From positions 124,001-188,000 of the forward strand of contig JAJDTM010000003.1 of assembly GCA_022827185.1 (NCBI GenBank): a stretch of 64,000 nucleotides of DNA, written 5' to 3'. The notes under the pieces were generated by a model that was given only the letters and a program-made list of their open reading frames with translations, did no database searches and was not told the DNA's origin. The DNA is from Candidatus Poribacteria bacterium. Lineage in GTDB: Bacteria; Poribacteria; WGA-4E; WGA-3G. The position numbers and the translations under genes are program-made. Positions 7,775-17,095 of this stretch are shown one piece after another; within the stretch, counting starts at the first letter, position 1; every line of letters begins with the position of its first letter.

Positions 7775-9880
7775 ATGTTTAACTGGAAACGTTGGTCATG
7801 GAAACACCTATTTGTGGTACTGCTGGTGTTGCACCTCCTTCCACTCTGGATTTTTGCCTATTTTCCCTCCCAAGATGGTGCCAGCCATGTGTATAACGGT
7901 CTGGTACTCAAGGAGTATGCCAAACACGAAAACTATAAGATGCGGGATGCCTGGCAGTTGAACATCACAATTTTCCCGAACTGGTTGTCCCATATTATGC
8001 TGATGGTACTCCTCTATGTATTTCCGCCTGTCATTGCGGAGAAGGTTTTTCTTTCAATCGCGATAGGCATGATACCGATCGCTTTCTTCTATTTCCTTAA
8101 CGCTGTCCACAAAGATCGAGAAGGAAAGTTTGTGTATGCTTGGCTGGGTTTCCCATTTGCCTATAACTACCTTCTCTACATGGGATTTTACAACTTCACG
8201 CTGAGCATCTCGTTCTTCTTCTTCAGTTTCGGTTTTTGGTGGAAATATAAAGAGGACATGCAGGTTCGACACCTTGCATGGCTCTATGTGTTACTACTGC
8301 TGACCTATCTGTCGCATATCGCCTCTTACGGGCTTATTGTTTTAGGGATTTCTATAGCAGGCGGATGTATCTGGGGTAGTAGCGCACTATCAGCGGCGTG
8401 GCGCGAACGACATGCCGAATGGTTCCGAGAGTTTATCATGCGTCTCAAACCACTTTTCGGCTTCTTTCTCTATATGGTGCCGGTCTATTTTGTGCTGATG
8501 GAGTACTACCTACAGAGTCTTAAACAGCATCAAGAGGGTAGCCATCGCGGTATGCAATGGATTTGGGATTACTTTTGGGGCGTTAAATCGATCGTCTACT
8601 TCACCGACTGGCATATTCCTGTTAATCATCTTCTCCTCTTCGTGTTAGGTATCGGAATTTTTATCTCTATCTGTTATCGCGTCCACCGCAAGGAATGGTT
8701 GAAACAGACCGATGTCTTTTTGCTAATTGCGATTGTGTTTACTTATATGTTCATCAGAGCACCGTGGGGTTATGGACCGGGCGGTTGGATTAATGACAGA
8801 ATCCATATCTATATTCTGTTGATGTTAGCACCTTGGTTAATTCCAGATATGGGCAAAGTTGCTCGCGGTGTTGTTGCGGCGTGTCTCATCATTTTCAGTC
8901 TACTTCACTTTGGAAGAACCGCTTATGACCATGGCCGCATTTCACCTGAGATTGCCGAACTTGTCTCCGGTGCGCATCTGATAGAACCGCATACGTCGTT
9001 TAGACACCGCAGCCCAGATTGGCACAAATCGGATGCCTTGGGCAGAGTTCAATACGTCACACCGTTTGTCCACTCCGTCGCCTTTTACGGCGTATACGCC
9101 GATGATGTAGCACATCTCTTGAACTATGAAGCCAACTATAACTATTTCCCGGTAAACCGCAACAACTATAAGAGCGTGGACTTAAATTATATCAGCGATG
9201 ATTATATGGTCGCTTGGTTCTATCCTGAATCTGAGAAGTTTGCAGACCTTACGCCGAATTATGACATCATCCATGAAACGAAAAACCTTAGATTGTTCAA
9301 AAGAAAACGCGCCCCGGAACCGATACTTGAACATTGGGATAAGACAGAAGCCGGAAATCTTGTTATCCGTTTTGACATGCAACCCGACAACGGTGAAACA
9401 GCACCGAATCATCACGCTATCGGACCGAGGACGATGTACGAGACAGGTAAATTCGGATGGGATACCGAGTGGAATCACAAGGATTCGAGAACCGATGCCC
9501 GGCGAATATCGCCTCGCCAAGCCTATCAAGGACCAGCGGGCCCCGGTCCCTTGGGAAGAGATGCCGTCTGGGGTATAGAAGATGCCGCCTTTAAACTCGA
9601 TTTACCGAACGGAACATATCGCATCACCAACACCTTCCAGTCCGCAGAAAGTGCGACGCACGAAGTCAATCTGTTGGCGAACGGGAAACCTATTGTGAAG
9701 AAACTTACTGTTCCGCCCGGTAACGAAAAAGTTGAAGAAATTGACACAGTTGAGGTAACAAACGGTTATCTTATCCAAGTCATTTTCACACCGAAACTGC
9801 GAATCAGGACAAGTGATAAACACAACCATTGGATATGGAACGGCTTTACAGCTGAACAGATAACCGCTGAAACAGAATAA
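7775..9880 (+). CDS. Large polytopic membrane protein, GT-C-like
   Basis: A 701-residue protein with a cytoplasmic N-terminus, about 10-12 hydrophobic segments up to residue 390, then a soluble C-terminal part of about 300 residues. The first external loop contains FPSQDGASHVYNG, an acidic loop resembling the active-site loop of GT-C glycosyltransferases, which use lipid-linked sugars outside the membrane; this is resemblance only. The C-terminal part looks beta-rich and could bind carbohydrate. GGAGAG lies before the ATG. It follows the endonuclease III gene by 26 bp and may share its transcript. Confidence 0.6.
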   Translation: MFNWKRWSWKHLFVVLLVLHLLPLWIFAYFPSQDGASHVYNGLVLKEYAKHENYKMRDAWQLNITIFPNWLSHIMLMVLLYVFPPVIAEKVFLSIAIGMIPIAFFYFLNAVHKDREGKFVYAWLGFPFAYNYLLYMGFYNFTLSISFFFFSFGFWWKYKEDMQVRHLAWLYVLLLLTYLSHIASYGLIVLGISIAGGCIWGSSALSAAWRERHAEWFREFIMRLKPLFGFFLYMVPVYFVLMEYYLQSLKQHQEGSHRGMQWIWDYFWGVKSIVYFTDWHIPVNHLLLFVLGIGIFISICYRVHRKEWLKQTDVFLLIAIVFTYMFIRAPWGYGPGGWINDRIHIYILLMLAPWLIPDMGKVARGVVAACLIIFSLLHFGRTAYDHGRISPEIAELVSGAHLIEPHTSFRHRSPDWHKSDALGRVQYVTPFVHSVAFYGVYADDVAHLLNYEANYNYFPVNRNNYKSVDLNYISDDYMVAWFYPESEKFADLTPNYDIIHETKNLRLFKRKRAPEPILEHWDKTEAGNLVIRFDMQPDNGETAPNHHAIGPRTMYETGKFGWDTEWNHKDSRTDARRISPRQAYQGPAGPGPLGRDAVWGIEDAAFKLDLPNGTYRITNTFQSAESATHEVNLLANGKPIVKKLTVPPGNEKVEEIDTVEVTNGYLIQVIFTPKLRIRTSDKHNHWIWNGFTAEQITAETE

Positions 9881-9940
9881 CCTGTCCTCGAAAAATTTGA
9901 TTGTAGATTACTGTTAATCTCAAAGGAGATGTTAGAAAAA

Positions 9941-11137
9941 ATGATTAAACCACATGGAGCCGAAACCTTACAACCGCTTTACGTTTCGGATGATGCACAA
10001 CGTGCCGAATTGACGAAGGAGGCGGAAAAACTACCGTCTGTTTTGATATCTTCGGGTGCCGCTGCATCAGCCGTCATGCTCGCATCAGGGTACTTTACAC
10101 CGCTCACGGGATACATGAATATCGCTGAAGCGACAAGCGTCGCTGTGGATATGAAACTATCGAACGGACTCTTCTGGCCCGTCCCTGTGATGAACATTGT
10201 TCCGTCTGAACAACTCACGGATGCAGTGAAAAACGCTGACAGTATCGCACTCCGCGACCCGAACGTAGACGGGAATCCGCCGCTCGCGATTATGAAGGTT
10301 TCGGCGATTGAGACCCTCTCAGTAGATCAGAAACAAACGCTCATCAAAAAAACTTTCGGAACCACCGACCCTGAACATCCGGGTGTCCCTGCTTTCGCTG
10401 ATGTTGGAGACAACGTGCTGTCAGGTCCGATCGAAGTATTGAACTACTCCTACTTCCGCGAAGATTTCCCGGATACATTCCGCACAGCCGTCGAGATTCG
10501 TGAAGACATCGCTGCGCGCGGATGGGACACCGTCGTCGCTTTCCAGACACGGAATCCGATGCACCGTGCCCATGAGGGGCTCTGCAAAATCGCACAAGAG
10601 GCAGTCAATGCCGATGGTATTCTAATTCACATGCTTCTCGGTAAGCTAAAGCCCGGGGACATTCCCGCTGATGTTCGTGATGCTTGCATCCGTACGATGG
10701 TGGAACACTATTTCCCTGAAAATACCGTCTCTATCACCGGTTACGGGTTCGATATGCTCTATGCTGGACCGAGAGAGGCACTCCTCCACGCCGTCTTCCG
10801 TCAGAATTGCGGTGCGTCGCACTTCATCGTCGGACGCGACCACGCAGGCGCAGGCGATTACTACGGCGACTTCGATGCACAGGAAATTTTCGACACAATC
10901 CCTGAAGACGCCCTCGAAATCGGTATCTTCCGTGGTAATTTCACCGTATGGAGCAAAAAGCGCAATGCAATCATCATGATGGGTGACTCCCCGCACGATC
11001 CAGACGATTATTTTCAGATCTCTGGGACAAAAATGCGTGAGATGCTCGCCGCTGGCGAACCACTCCCACCAGAAATTTCACGACCCGAAGTCGCCAAGAT
11101 TCTGATGGAATACTACCAGTCCCAAGCAAATGCTTAA
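9941..11137 (+). CDS. sat: Sulfate adenylyltransferase (ATP sulfurylase)
   Basis: A monofunctional ATP sulfurylase of 398 residues, forming adenosine 5'-phosphosulfate from ATP and sulfate. Seen: the HxxH-type nucleotide motif QTRNPMHRAH near residue 202 and GRDHAGAGD near residue 297, both diagnostic. An ATG at 9929 touches the AAAGGAG box, which makes it unusable; the next in-frame ATG at 9941 is 12 bases away and gives MIKPHG, the usual start of this family. No APS kinase, APS reductase or sulfate transporter is adjacent, so the assimilatory or dissimilatory role cannot be read from context. Confidence 0.95.
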   Translation: MIKPHGAETLQPLYVSDDAQRAELTKEAEKLPSVLISSGAAASAVMLASGYFTPLTGYMNIAEATSVAVDMKLSNGLFWPVPVMNIVPSEQLTDAVKNADSIALRDPNVDGNPPLAIMKVSAIETLSVDQKQTLIKKTFGTTDPEHPGVPAFADVGDNVLSGPIEVLNYSYFREDFPDTFRTAVEIREDIAARGWDTVVAFQTRNPMHRAHEGLCKIAQEAVNADGILIHMLLGKLKPGDIPADVRDACIRTMVEHYFPENTVSITGYGFDMLYAGPREALLHAVFRQNCGASHFIVGRDHAGAGDYYGDFDAQEIFDTIPEDALEIGIFRGNFTVWSKKRNAIIMMGDSPHDPDDYFQISGTKMREMLAAGEPLPPEISRPEVAKILMEYYQSQANA

Positions 11138-11231
11138 GCAATTTATCTATAGGCGGAGTTTGCTAATTTCCGCCTATGTCTCTACTCGCCATCTTAATTA
11201 GCACAGATAATTATCAAAGGAATAGATAAAG

Positions 11232-13127
11232 ATGAGCACTTTTAGTATTGATAGACCCTCACTTTCTGAGATACTCACGGATATAGGAACTGGAAGAATA
11301 CAACTTCCTGATTTTCAGCGGGACTGGATATGGGACGATTACCGGATCCAAAGTCTCTTGGCAAGTGTGTCACAAGCCTTTCCTATCGGAGCAGTACTGA
11401 CACTTGCGGTTGATGGTAAAAATTCCGTTACAAGACTCGTTGAAGGGGTTAACCGGGCGAACGTTGTAGAGTCACCTAATACGCTCATCCTGGATGGACA
11501 ACAACGGTTAACAGCCTTATTTCAAACCCTAAAGTCCGAAAGCGGTGTTTACACTTTAAACGCTAAGGGAAAACCAGTTACTCGGTATTACTATCTTGAC
11601 ATAGAAAAATGCCTTAGCGACGAAATTGACCGCGAAAAGGCAGTTCTTTCTTGTAGAAACAATCGCAGAGTCCAAAGAGCATGTGGAGCAATTATCGATC
11701 TTGATTCCGCCGAAATGGAATATGAAAATTCCATATTTCCAGTTAACAAAATCTTTGATTCAGACGATTGGGGAGACAAATACAAAGATCATTGGCGGGG
11801 AGTCCCTTCTAAACGTCAGTTATTCAATACTTTCAATCGTGAAGTGATTGGATGCTTTAAACAATACAATCTGCCTATTATTCATCTTCGCGAGGATACA
11901 CCGCGAAAAGCCGTCTGTTTAATATTTGAAAAGTTAAACACCAGAGGCGTAACGCTCACAGTATTTGAACTACTAACTGCTTCCTTTGCTATAGACAACT
12001 TTGAACTTCGTAAGGACTGGAGTGAGCGATTCAAACGTCTGGAAAAGTATCCAGTTCTCGGAAATCTTGATAGTACCAATTTCCTGAGGGCACTCACACT
12101 ACTTTCTACCAAGGCAAATCCAAAGATATCAACCCCCAATTGTACGCGACAATCTATATTACAGTTGACAGCAAAAGAGTATAAAAAATGGGCAGATATA
12201 ACTGAAAATGGTTTTATTAAAGCGGCTGAGTTCTTGCATAAGGAAAAAATATTTAGAGCGATAGATGTCCCGTACCAAACTCAACTCACTACCCTTGCAG
12301 CAATTCTTGCTGGTGTTAATTCAGCTTTTGAATCTGCCTATGAGTCTCTTAAGTCGGAAAAGTCCGCTCAGTTAGAGGAGCCAATAATAGAAGAAGTCAG
12401 GAAAGTATCAAAGGCAAAAGACGATGAAGATCAAAAAATTCCTCGTTGGTACTGGTGCGGCGTATTTGGTGAGATGTATGCTAGTGGGGTCAATACGCGA
12501 ATAGCTAACGATTTCTCGGAAGTAATCTCTTGGCTAAGAGAGGAAACTGGTTTACCTTCAACGGTTCGAGAAGCGAATTTCCAATCGAATAAATTACTTG
12601 AGGTTCAAACCCGCAGAAGCGCAGTATATACAGGCACTATCGCATTGCTTATACGTAATGGATGTCTTGATTTTCTCACAGGATCCTCTATTGAGAACAA
12701 AGTGTCGTCTGACAGTAATATTGACATTCATCACATATTCCCTAAAGATTGGTGTAAACGTGAAGGTATTGAATCCAATATCTTCAATAGCATTGTTAAC
12801 AAAACCGTCCTCTCGAGTGCGACAAATCGAAGCATAGGTAGGCAGGCTCCTTCAAAGTATTTGCTAAGAATGCAAGAAGAAACTGGAATAGACTCTAATC
12901 AGATGGATGAGATACTCGACTCCCATCTTATTTTTGGGGACGCTCTCCGAGAGGACTATTTCGATAAATTCTTTGACATCCGTCAAGAGGCACTGCTTAA
13001 GGTAATTGAAAAAGCGATGGGAAAAAAGGTAATCCGTGAAAGTGAGGAAGACAATCAAGAACCAGACATATTTAACATAAACGAACACATAAACGAACTC
13101 TTGAAAGGATCAGATTCCCAAAATTGA
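11232..13127 (+). CDS. DUF262/HNH nuclease-type protein (GmrSD/SspE-like)
   Basis: A 631-residue protein of two parts. The N-terminal DUF262 domain has IQLPDFQRDWIWD near residue 24 and the hallmark DGQQR motif (LILDGQQRLTAL) near residue 88, which in this family binds or hydrolyses nucleotide. The C-terminal part has DIHHIFPKDW near residue 497 and, further on, LSSATNRSIG with PSKYL, an HNH-type nuclease signature like DUF1524. GmrSD and SspE relatives attack modified or invading DNA. It stands alone without modification genes. Its codons are richer in A and T than its neighbours, suggesting acquisition by transfer. A good ribosome site (AAAGGAAT) precedes the ATG. Confidence 0.85.
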   Translation: MSTFSIDRPSLSEILTDIGTGRIQLPDFQRDWIWDDYRIQSLLASVSQAFPIGAVLTLAVDGKNSVTRLVEGVNRANVVESPNTLILDGQQRLTALFQTLKSESGVYTLNAKGKPVTRYYYLDIEKCLSDEIDREKAVLSCRNNRRVQRACGAIIDLDSAEMEYENSIFPVNKIFDSDDWGDKYKDHWRGVPSKRQLFNTFNREVIGCFKQYNLPIIHLREDTPRKAVCLIFEKLNTRGVTLTVFELLTASFAIDNFELRKDWSERFKRLEKYPVLGNLDSTNFLRALTLLSTKANPKISTPNCTRQSILQLTAKEYKKWADITENGFIKAAEFLHKEKIFRAIDVPYQTQLTTLAAILAGVNSAFESAYESLKSEKSAQLEEPIIEEVRKVSKAKDDEDQKIPRWYWCGVFGEMYASGVNTRIANDFSEVISWLREETGLPSTVREANFQSNKLLEVQTRRSAVYTGTIALLIRNGCLDFLTGSSIENKVSSDSNIDIHHIFPKDWCKREGIESNIFNSIVNKTVLSSATNRSIGRQAPSKYLLRMQEETGIDSNQMDEILDSHLIFGDALREDYFDKFFDIRQEALLKVIEKAMGKKVIRESEEDNQEPDIFNINEHINELLKGSDSQN

Positions 13128-13271
13128 TAGAGTATCAAGGACAAGCATTGGTCTTTTAAGTACCTTGCAGGTGGGTAGACTGACCAACCGGTAGAACTAT
13201 GTATTGGAATATACCTGTGATTCAACTGTGGATTATTATAACGCAAGTTGCCATTTATTTATAGATATATA

Positions 13272-13336
13272 GCACTCCGCTGGAGTGCAGCCGCTTAAAT
13301 ACACCGTTTCTATAGACATATCACCCCTCTGGGGTG
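13272..13336. repeat. Two covarying hairpins in tandem
   Basis: Hairpin A: GCACTCC, loop GCT, GGAGTGC (13272-13288). Hairpin B: CACCCC, loop TCT, GGGGTG (13322-13336). Both follow a similar lead-in, ATAGATATAT and ATAGACATAT. At the fifth stem position T-A in A is replaced by C-G in B, a compensatory change that favours a paired structure. They may be REP-like elements. Confidence 0.6.
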
Positions 13337-13374
13337 GGGAAAGTGGAAACCGAAAACCTCATTGAAATACGCAG

Positions 13375-13395
13375 AAATACCCAAGCAAAAACACC
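13375..13395 (+). repeat. 21-base dispersed repeat, copy 1
   Basis: The 21 bases from AAATACCCAA to AAAAACACC are identical to 58692-58712. Both copies are intergenic. At 58.69 kb the sequence forms part of a nested palindrome; here the opposite arm is missing. Confidence 0.6.
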
Positions 13396-13476
13396 AAAAT
13401 GTGTTAGTAGCAACTTGGGTTATAATACTTATAGCGGTGTGAAGGACGAAATAATAAATTCTAAGAGGAAAGCATT

Positions 13477-13731
13477 ATGATCACACTTACCGAAGAACTT
13501 CAACAAGCAGTTCAGGAAGCTAATGAGCAGCCTATACGCCTTGTTGATCCAAACACAAATTTAGAATACGTCGTGTTACCCGCAGAAGTACTTGATAAGG
13601 TACAACATGTATTTTACGATGCAAATCCACTAACGATAGAAGAACAGCGTGCCCTGCTTGTTCAGGTCGGGCTCAGCGTCGGATGGGACGATCCGGAAAT
13701 GGACGTTTACAATGAACTTGCTCCACGCTGA
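13477..13731 (+). CDS. Small orphan antitoxin-like protein
   Basis: An 84-residue protein with a strong ribosome site (AGAGGAAAG) before its ATG. The core RLVDPNTNLEYVVLPAEVLDKVQ resembles small proteins that precede MazF/PemK-like toxins in cyanobacteria and planctomycetes; the C-terminal GWDDPEMDVYNELAPR fits the same family. No toxin follows: the next 44 bases contain only a 13-codon frame (ATG at 13712) overlapping the end of this gene, which stops at once. So it is either an orphan antitoxin whose toxin was lost or a free regulator. The family link is from memory of sequence style, not a search. Confidence 0.55.
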   Translation: MITLTEELQQAVQEANEQPIRLVDPNTNLEYVVLPAEVLDKVQHVFYDANPLTIEEQRALLVQVGLSVGWDDPEMDVYNELAPR

Positions 13732-13775
13732 GATCGTGAAAGCCACGTTATGAAATCCTCTTTGGAAATAATATA

Positions 13776-15023
13776 GTGGAAGCCATTCAATATCACAAAA
13801 GCATCCCACGTTATCTCGCAATGCGCTACTTTGGCAAACGGTGGCGGGGTCTCTACACGTCGCCGTTTTCCTGTGTACATCTCGTTGACATCCCGGAGCC
13901 AGAGCTGGTAACCCCTGAATGGGTCAAGGTCAAGACTCGGCTCAGCGGGATTTGTGGTTCCGATTTAGCGACAATCACTGCGAAGGGCAGTCCTTATTTC
14001 TCGCCGTTCACATCGACACCTTTTGTGTTAGGACATGAGATCGTCGGTGAAATTGTGGAGATCGGTGATGCAGTGGAAGGTTTTCCTGTCGGTGCGCGGG
14101 TGGTGATTGAACCGGCACTTTCGTGTAAGGTAAGAGGGATTTCGCCACCCTGTTATCAATGTCAAGACCTACACTTCGCTAACTGCGAAAATATCACCAA
14201 AGGCGACATCTCCGAAGGCGTTCAGACGGGTTATTGTCGGGATACAGGCGGCGGGTGGAGCCAATATGTGCTCGCGCACCAATCACAACTCCATCTTGTC
14301 CCGGATGATGTTTCGGACGAAATTGCTGTGCTACTCGAACCCTTCGCCTGCGCGATACACGGCGTTTTGAAGGCAAACTACAATACGGCAGACAATATTT
14401 GCGTCATCGGTGGTGGCACGATCGGACTCCTTACCGTCGCAGCACTTCGGATGCTCGGCTATCAAAACCGAATCCTCATCCTCGCCAAGTATCCACACCA
14501 ACAGCAACTGGCACTTGACCTCGGTGCGAATGAGGTAATATTGCCGAATAGCGGTCGGTATACAGTCTTCTGTGACCTCACAGGTTCAGAATCGTATCAA
14601 CCGGAGTTGGGACAACAGGTCTTAATTGGGGGTGTAGATGTTACCTTTGATTGTATCGGTTCCGGTATCACAATAGACGATGCACTCCGTTTCACACACG
14701 CAAACGGTGAAGTCATCTTGCTCGGTATGCCAGCGACCCCGAAAAATATAGACTGGGTCTCGGTTTGGTATAAGCAGTTGAAAGTAGAAGGTGCTTATGC
14801 TTATGGGATCGAAACGCACAACGATGAACAGATCCATACCTTTGCCCTCGGCATGCAGCTCCTCGAAAAAACGGGAGCACAGTTGCGTCCACTGGTAATC
14901 AGACGGTTTCCGCTGCGAGACTACAAACATGCTATACAGACAGCCTTGAACACCGGGAAGACCGGCACAGTGAAAACCGTATTTGACTTACGTACCGATT
15001 CTGCTGGCTACACAATCACCTAA
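13776..15023 (+). CDS. Zinc-dependent alcohol dehydrogenase (MDR superfamily)
   Basis: A 415-residue medium-chain dehydrogenase. Seen: GICGSDL near residue 58 with the catalytic zinc Cys, GHEIVGE near residue 88 with the zinc His and Glu, a structural-zinc region with spaced Cys (SCKVRG, PPCYQCQ, FANCEN) at about residues 112-136, and the NAD(P) glycine motif GGGTIGLL near residue 213. Family members oxidise alcohols or polyols such as sorbitol or threonine. The spacing in the structural-zinc lobe is longer than usual, so this is not a standard Adh. Start GTG at 13776 has only a weak upstream site. The gene ends 10 bp before the DUF6785-type gene, suggesting one operon. Confidence 0.85.
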   Translation: MEAIQYHKSIPRYLAMRYFGKRWRGLYTSPFSCVHLVDIPEPELVTPEWVKVKTRLSGICGSDLATITAKGSPYFSPFTSTPFVLGHEIVGEIVEIGDAVEGFPVGARVVIEPALSCKVRGISPPCYQCQDLHFANCENITKGDISEGVQTGYCRDTGGGWSQYVLAHQSQLHLVPDDVSDEIAVLLEPFACAIHGVLKANYNTADNICVIGGGTIGLLTVAALRMLGYQNRILILAKYPHQQQLALDLGANEVILPNSGRYTVFCDLTGSESYQPELGQQVLIGGVDVTFDCIGSGITIDDALRFTHANGEVILLGMPATPKNIDWVSVWYKQLKVEGAYAYGIETHNDEQIHTFALGMQLLEKTGAQLRPLVIRRFPLRDYKHAIQTALNTGKTGTVKTVFDLRTDSAGYTIT

Positions 15024-15033
15024 TACAATCCCT

Positions 15034-17007
15034 ATGACCCGTCCTGTCACTTCGCAGCACCTCCCGCAAACGACGCATCCACCTACTTATCGCGGTATCA
15101 CAGCACGGAGTGTCCTCATCGGCATGCTGGCTGTCGTATGCCAATGTCTTGCTACCCCTTATAATGATTTCCACGTCGGCGGCACCTATCTCGCAGGGAA
15201 CCATCTGCCGATCGCTGTTGTCTTCGTGATGCTGGTTTTCATTCTCAGTGTCAATGTACTTCTCAAGAGACTGGTACCCGGCACCGAATTGCAAGGCAGC
15301 GAACTGCTCGTCATCTGGGGCATGATGCTGGTTGCATCGGGGATCCCGTCTTCAGGGTTGATGCGTTACCTCGTCCCGCTCGCTGTCAGTCCGGTCTATT
15401 TCGCAACCCCCGAAAACGAGTGGATCACGCTTTTCCATCAGCATCTTCCAGACTGGATGGTCGTGAAGGATCCGAAAGCGGTTTTCTATTTCTATGAGCA
15501 ATTGCCGGATGGTGACCGGATCCCATGGGCAGCATGGGTGAAACCGATTGTCGGATGGAGCGCGTTTGTCCTCATTTTCTATTTCGTTACTATCTGCTGG
15601 ACGGTGCTCCTCCGCAAACAGTGGATAGAACATGAAAGGTTCACTTTCCCGCTCGTCCAATTGCCAATAGAGATGTTTCAATCCCCGTCAGGTGGTAGCC
15701 TCGTGAACAGGTTTTTCAAATCTCGGCTGATGTGGTCAGGCTTTGCGATACCTGTCCTATTGCACGGCTTGAAGGGATTGCACCTCTACTTTCCATCTAT
15801 ACCAAACCCGCCGCTCTATTTCCCGATCGCCCAATTCTTTACTGAAAAACCCTTCTCTGCTATGGCATGGTGGCCCTCGGTGAATCTCTTCATTTACCCT
15901 TCAGTCATCGCTATTGTCTACCTGCTCACGCTCGAAATATCGTTTAGTTTCTGGTTCTTCTTCCTACTCGGCAAGATGGAGACGGTGCTTATCTACGCAA
16001 CGGGTTCAAAAGTGAATCAGTGGAATTTCCATCAAAACCAACAGATGGGTGCGCTGTTGGTCTTTATCGGATTTATTCTATTTATCGGCAAACGGCATTT
16101 CGGACGCGCATTCGCTACGATTTTCGGTAAACACGCAAACAACGATATGAACGAACCTTTACCTTACGTCTGGGCGGTATGGGGTATGATTGGCGGGATC
16201 CTACTGCTTACATTAATATGTAGCCTTGCGGGGATGAGTGTTTGGGTGGCACTCTTTATACTGGGTATCTTCCTCGCTATCACAACGGTAGGCACGTGGA
16301 TGGTGACCAACGGTGGTTTGATGTTTATCCTTTATTCTTTTTTGCCGGGTGAATATCTGATTACGCTGTTCGGCAGTGGGCGAGTCAATGCACCGAGTTG
16401 GACGTTGGTCGCTTATGAAAGAGTGCTAATGTTCGATATGCGGGAGATCCTGATGCCGAGCGTGATGAACAACTTTAAACTCGCGGAACCGCTCCGTCTG
16501 AAACAACGTCCGTTTCTACTGGCGATGGGTATCGCGATTGTCTTGGCGATGGGTGTCTCCTACTACTCGTCCATAGATCTCGCCTATACACACGGCGCGG
16601 TGAACCTACAGCACTGGACCTATATGATCTCCACAACGTCCCCATTTAATCGACTCACAAGTATTCTTCAACACCCCACCGGTATTGAATTGGAACGGTT
16701 CGGTTCGTTTATCTTCGGGGGTGCCACGATGTTCGGGATGCTCTGGATGCGGCACCACTACCTCTGGTGGAAACTGCATCCGATCGGTTCTCTCATGATG
16801 ACGAGTTATGCGACCTACTGTTTCTGGGGTTCATTTTTTATCGGTTGGTTCCTCAAATACACCACACTCAAGTTCGGCGGTGTTGCCTACTACCGTAAAC
16901 TCCGTCCGCTTATTTTAGGTGTTGTGTTAGGTGAATGCTTCATCGGTGGCATCTGGATTATTGTTGGATTGATGACTGGTATTGGGTATCGTCTACTACC
17001 GGGTTGA
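15034..17007 (+). CDS. DUF6785-type polytopic membrane protein, second copy
   Basis: A 657-residue paralogue of the protein at 5014. Shared signatures: YFATPENEW followed by LFHQHLPDWMVV, then RKQWIEHERF and LVQLPIEM; about 14 hydrophobic segments. An in-frame ATG at 14983 lies inside the dehydrogenase gene; the ATG at 15034, 10 bp after that gene's stop, is preferred and gives an N-terminus similar in length to the paralogue. No strong ribosome site is seen, so translational coupling to the dehydrogenase is likely. The transport role is a family-level guess; the dehydrogenase neighbour hints at uptake and oxidation of one substrate. Confidence 0.78.
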   Translation: MTRPVTSQHLPQTTHPPTYRGITARSVLIGMLAVVCQCLATPYNDFHVGGTYLAGNHLPIAVVFVMLVFILSVNVLLKRLVPGTELQGSELLVIWGMMLVASGIPSSGLMRYLVPLAVSPVYFATPENEWITLFHQHLPDWMVVKDPKAVFYFYEQLPDGDRIPWAAWVKPIVGWSAFVLIFYFVTICWTVLLRKQWIEHERFTFPLVQLPIEMFQSPSGGSLVNRFFKSRLMWSGFAIPVLLHGLKGLHLYFPSIPNPPLYFPIAQFFTEKPFSAMAWWPSVNLFIYPSVIAIVYLLTLEISFSFWFFFLLGKMETVLIYATGSKVNQWNFHQNQQMGALLVFIGFILFIGKRHFGRAFATIFGKHANNDMNEPLPYVWAVWGMIGGILLLTLICSLAGMSVWVALFILGIFLAITTVGTWMVTNGGLMFILYSFLPGEYLITLFGSGRVNAPSWTLVAYERVLMFDMREILMPSVMNNFKLAEPLRLKQRPFLLAMGIAIVLAMGVSYYSSIDLAYTHGAVNLQHWTYMISTTSPFNRLTSILQHPTGIELERFGSFIFGGATMFGMLWMRHHYLWWKLHPIGSLMMTSYATYCFWGSFFIGWFLKYTTLKFGGVAYYRKLRPLILGVVLGECFIGGIWIIVGLMTGIGYRLLPG

Positions 17008-17031
17008 TATGGTGTGAATCTTACCAGTGCT

Positions 17032-17058
17032 GCAGGCGAGGTTTCAAACCTCGCCTGC
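17032..17058. repeat. AGGTT palindrome, copy 1 (possible terminator)
   Basis: GCAGGCGAGGTTT, one base, then its exact complement AAACCTCGCCTGC: a 13-base-pair stem. It sits just after the stop of the membrane protein gene. Related palindromes occur at 32.35, 37.27, 38.44, 48.44 and 58.67 kb. No T-run follows this copy. Confidence 0.7.
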
Positions 17059-17095
17059 GGGGGGTTGGCATAAGTCCTGAACGAAAGACTCGGAA

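Larger units (their letters stand above)
13128..13476. other. Gap holding hairpins and repeats
   Basis: No convincing coding frame. The stretch holds two related hairpins (13272-13336), a 21-base sequence shared exactly with 58.69 kb (13375-13395), and a TATAAT at 13421-13426 that may be the -10 box of the following small gene, though no good -35 box precedes it. Confidence 0.5.

Noticed and set aside
9881-9940. Riboswitch upstream of sat
   Set aside because: The gap to the preceding gene is too short, and I saw no stems beyond the ribosome site.
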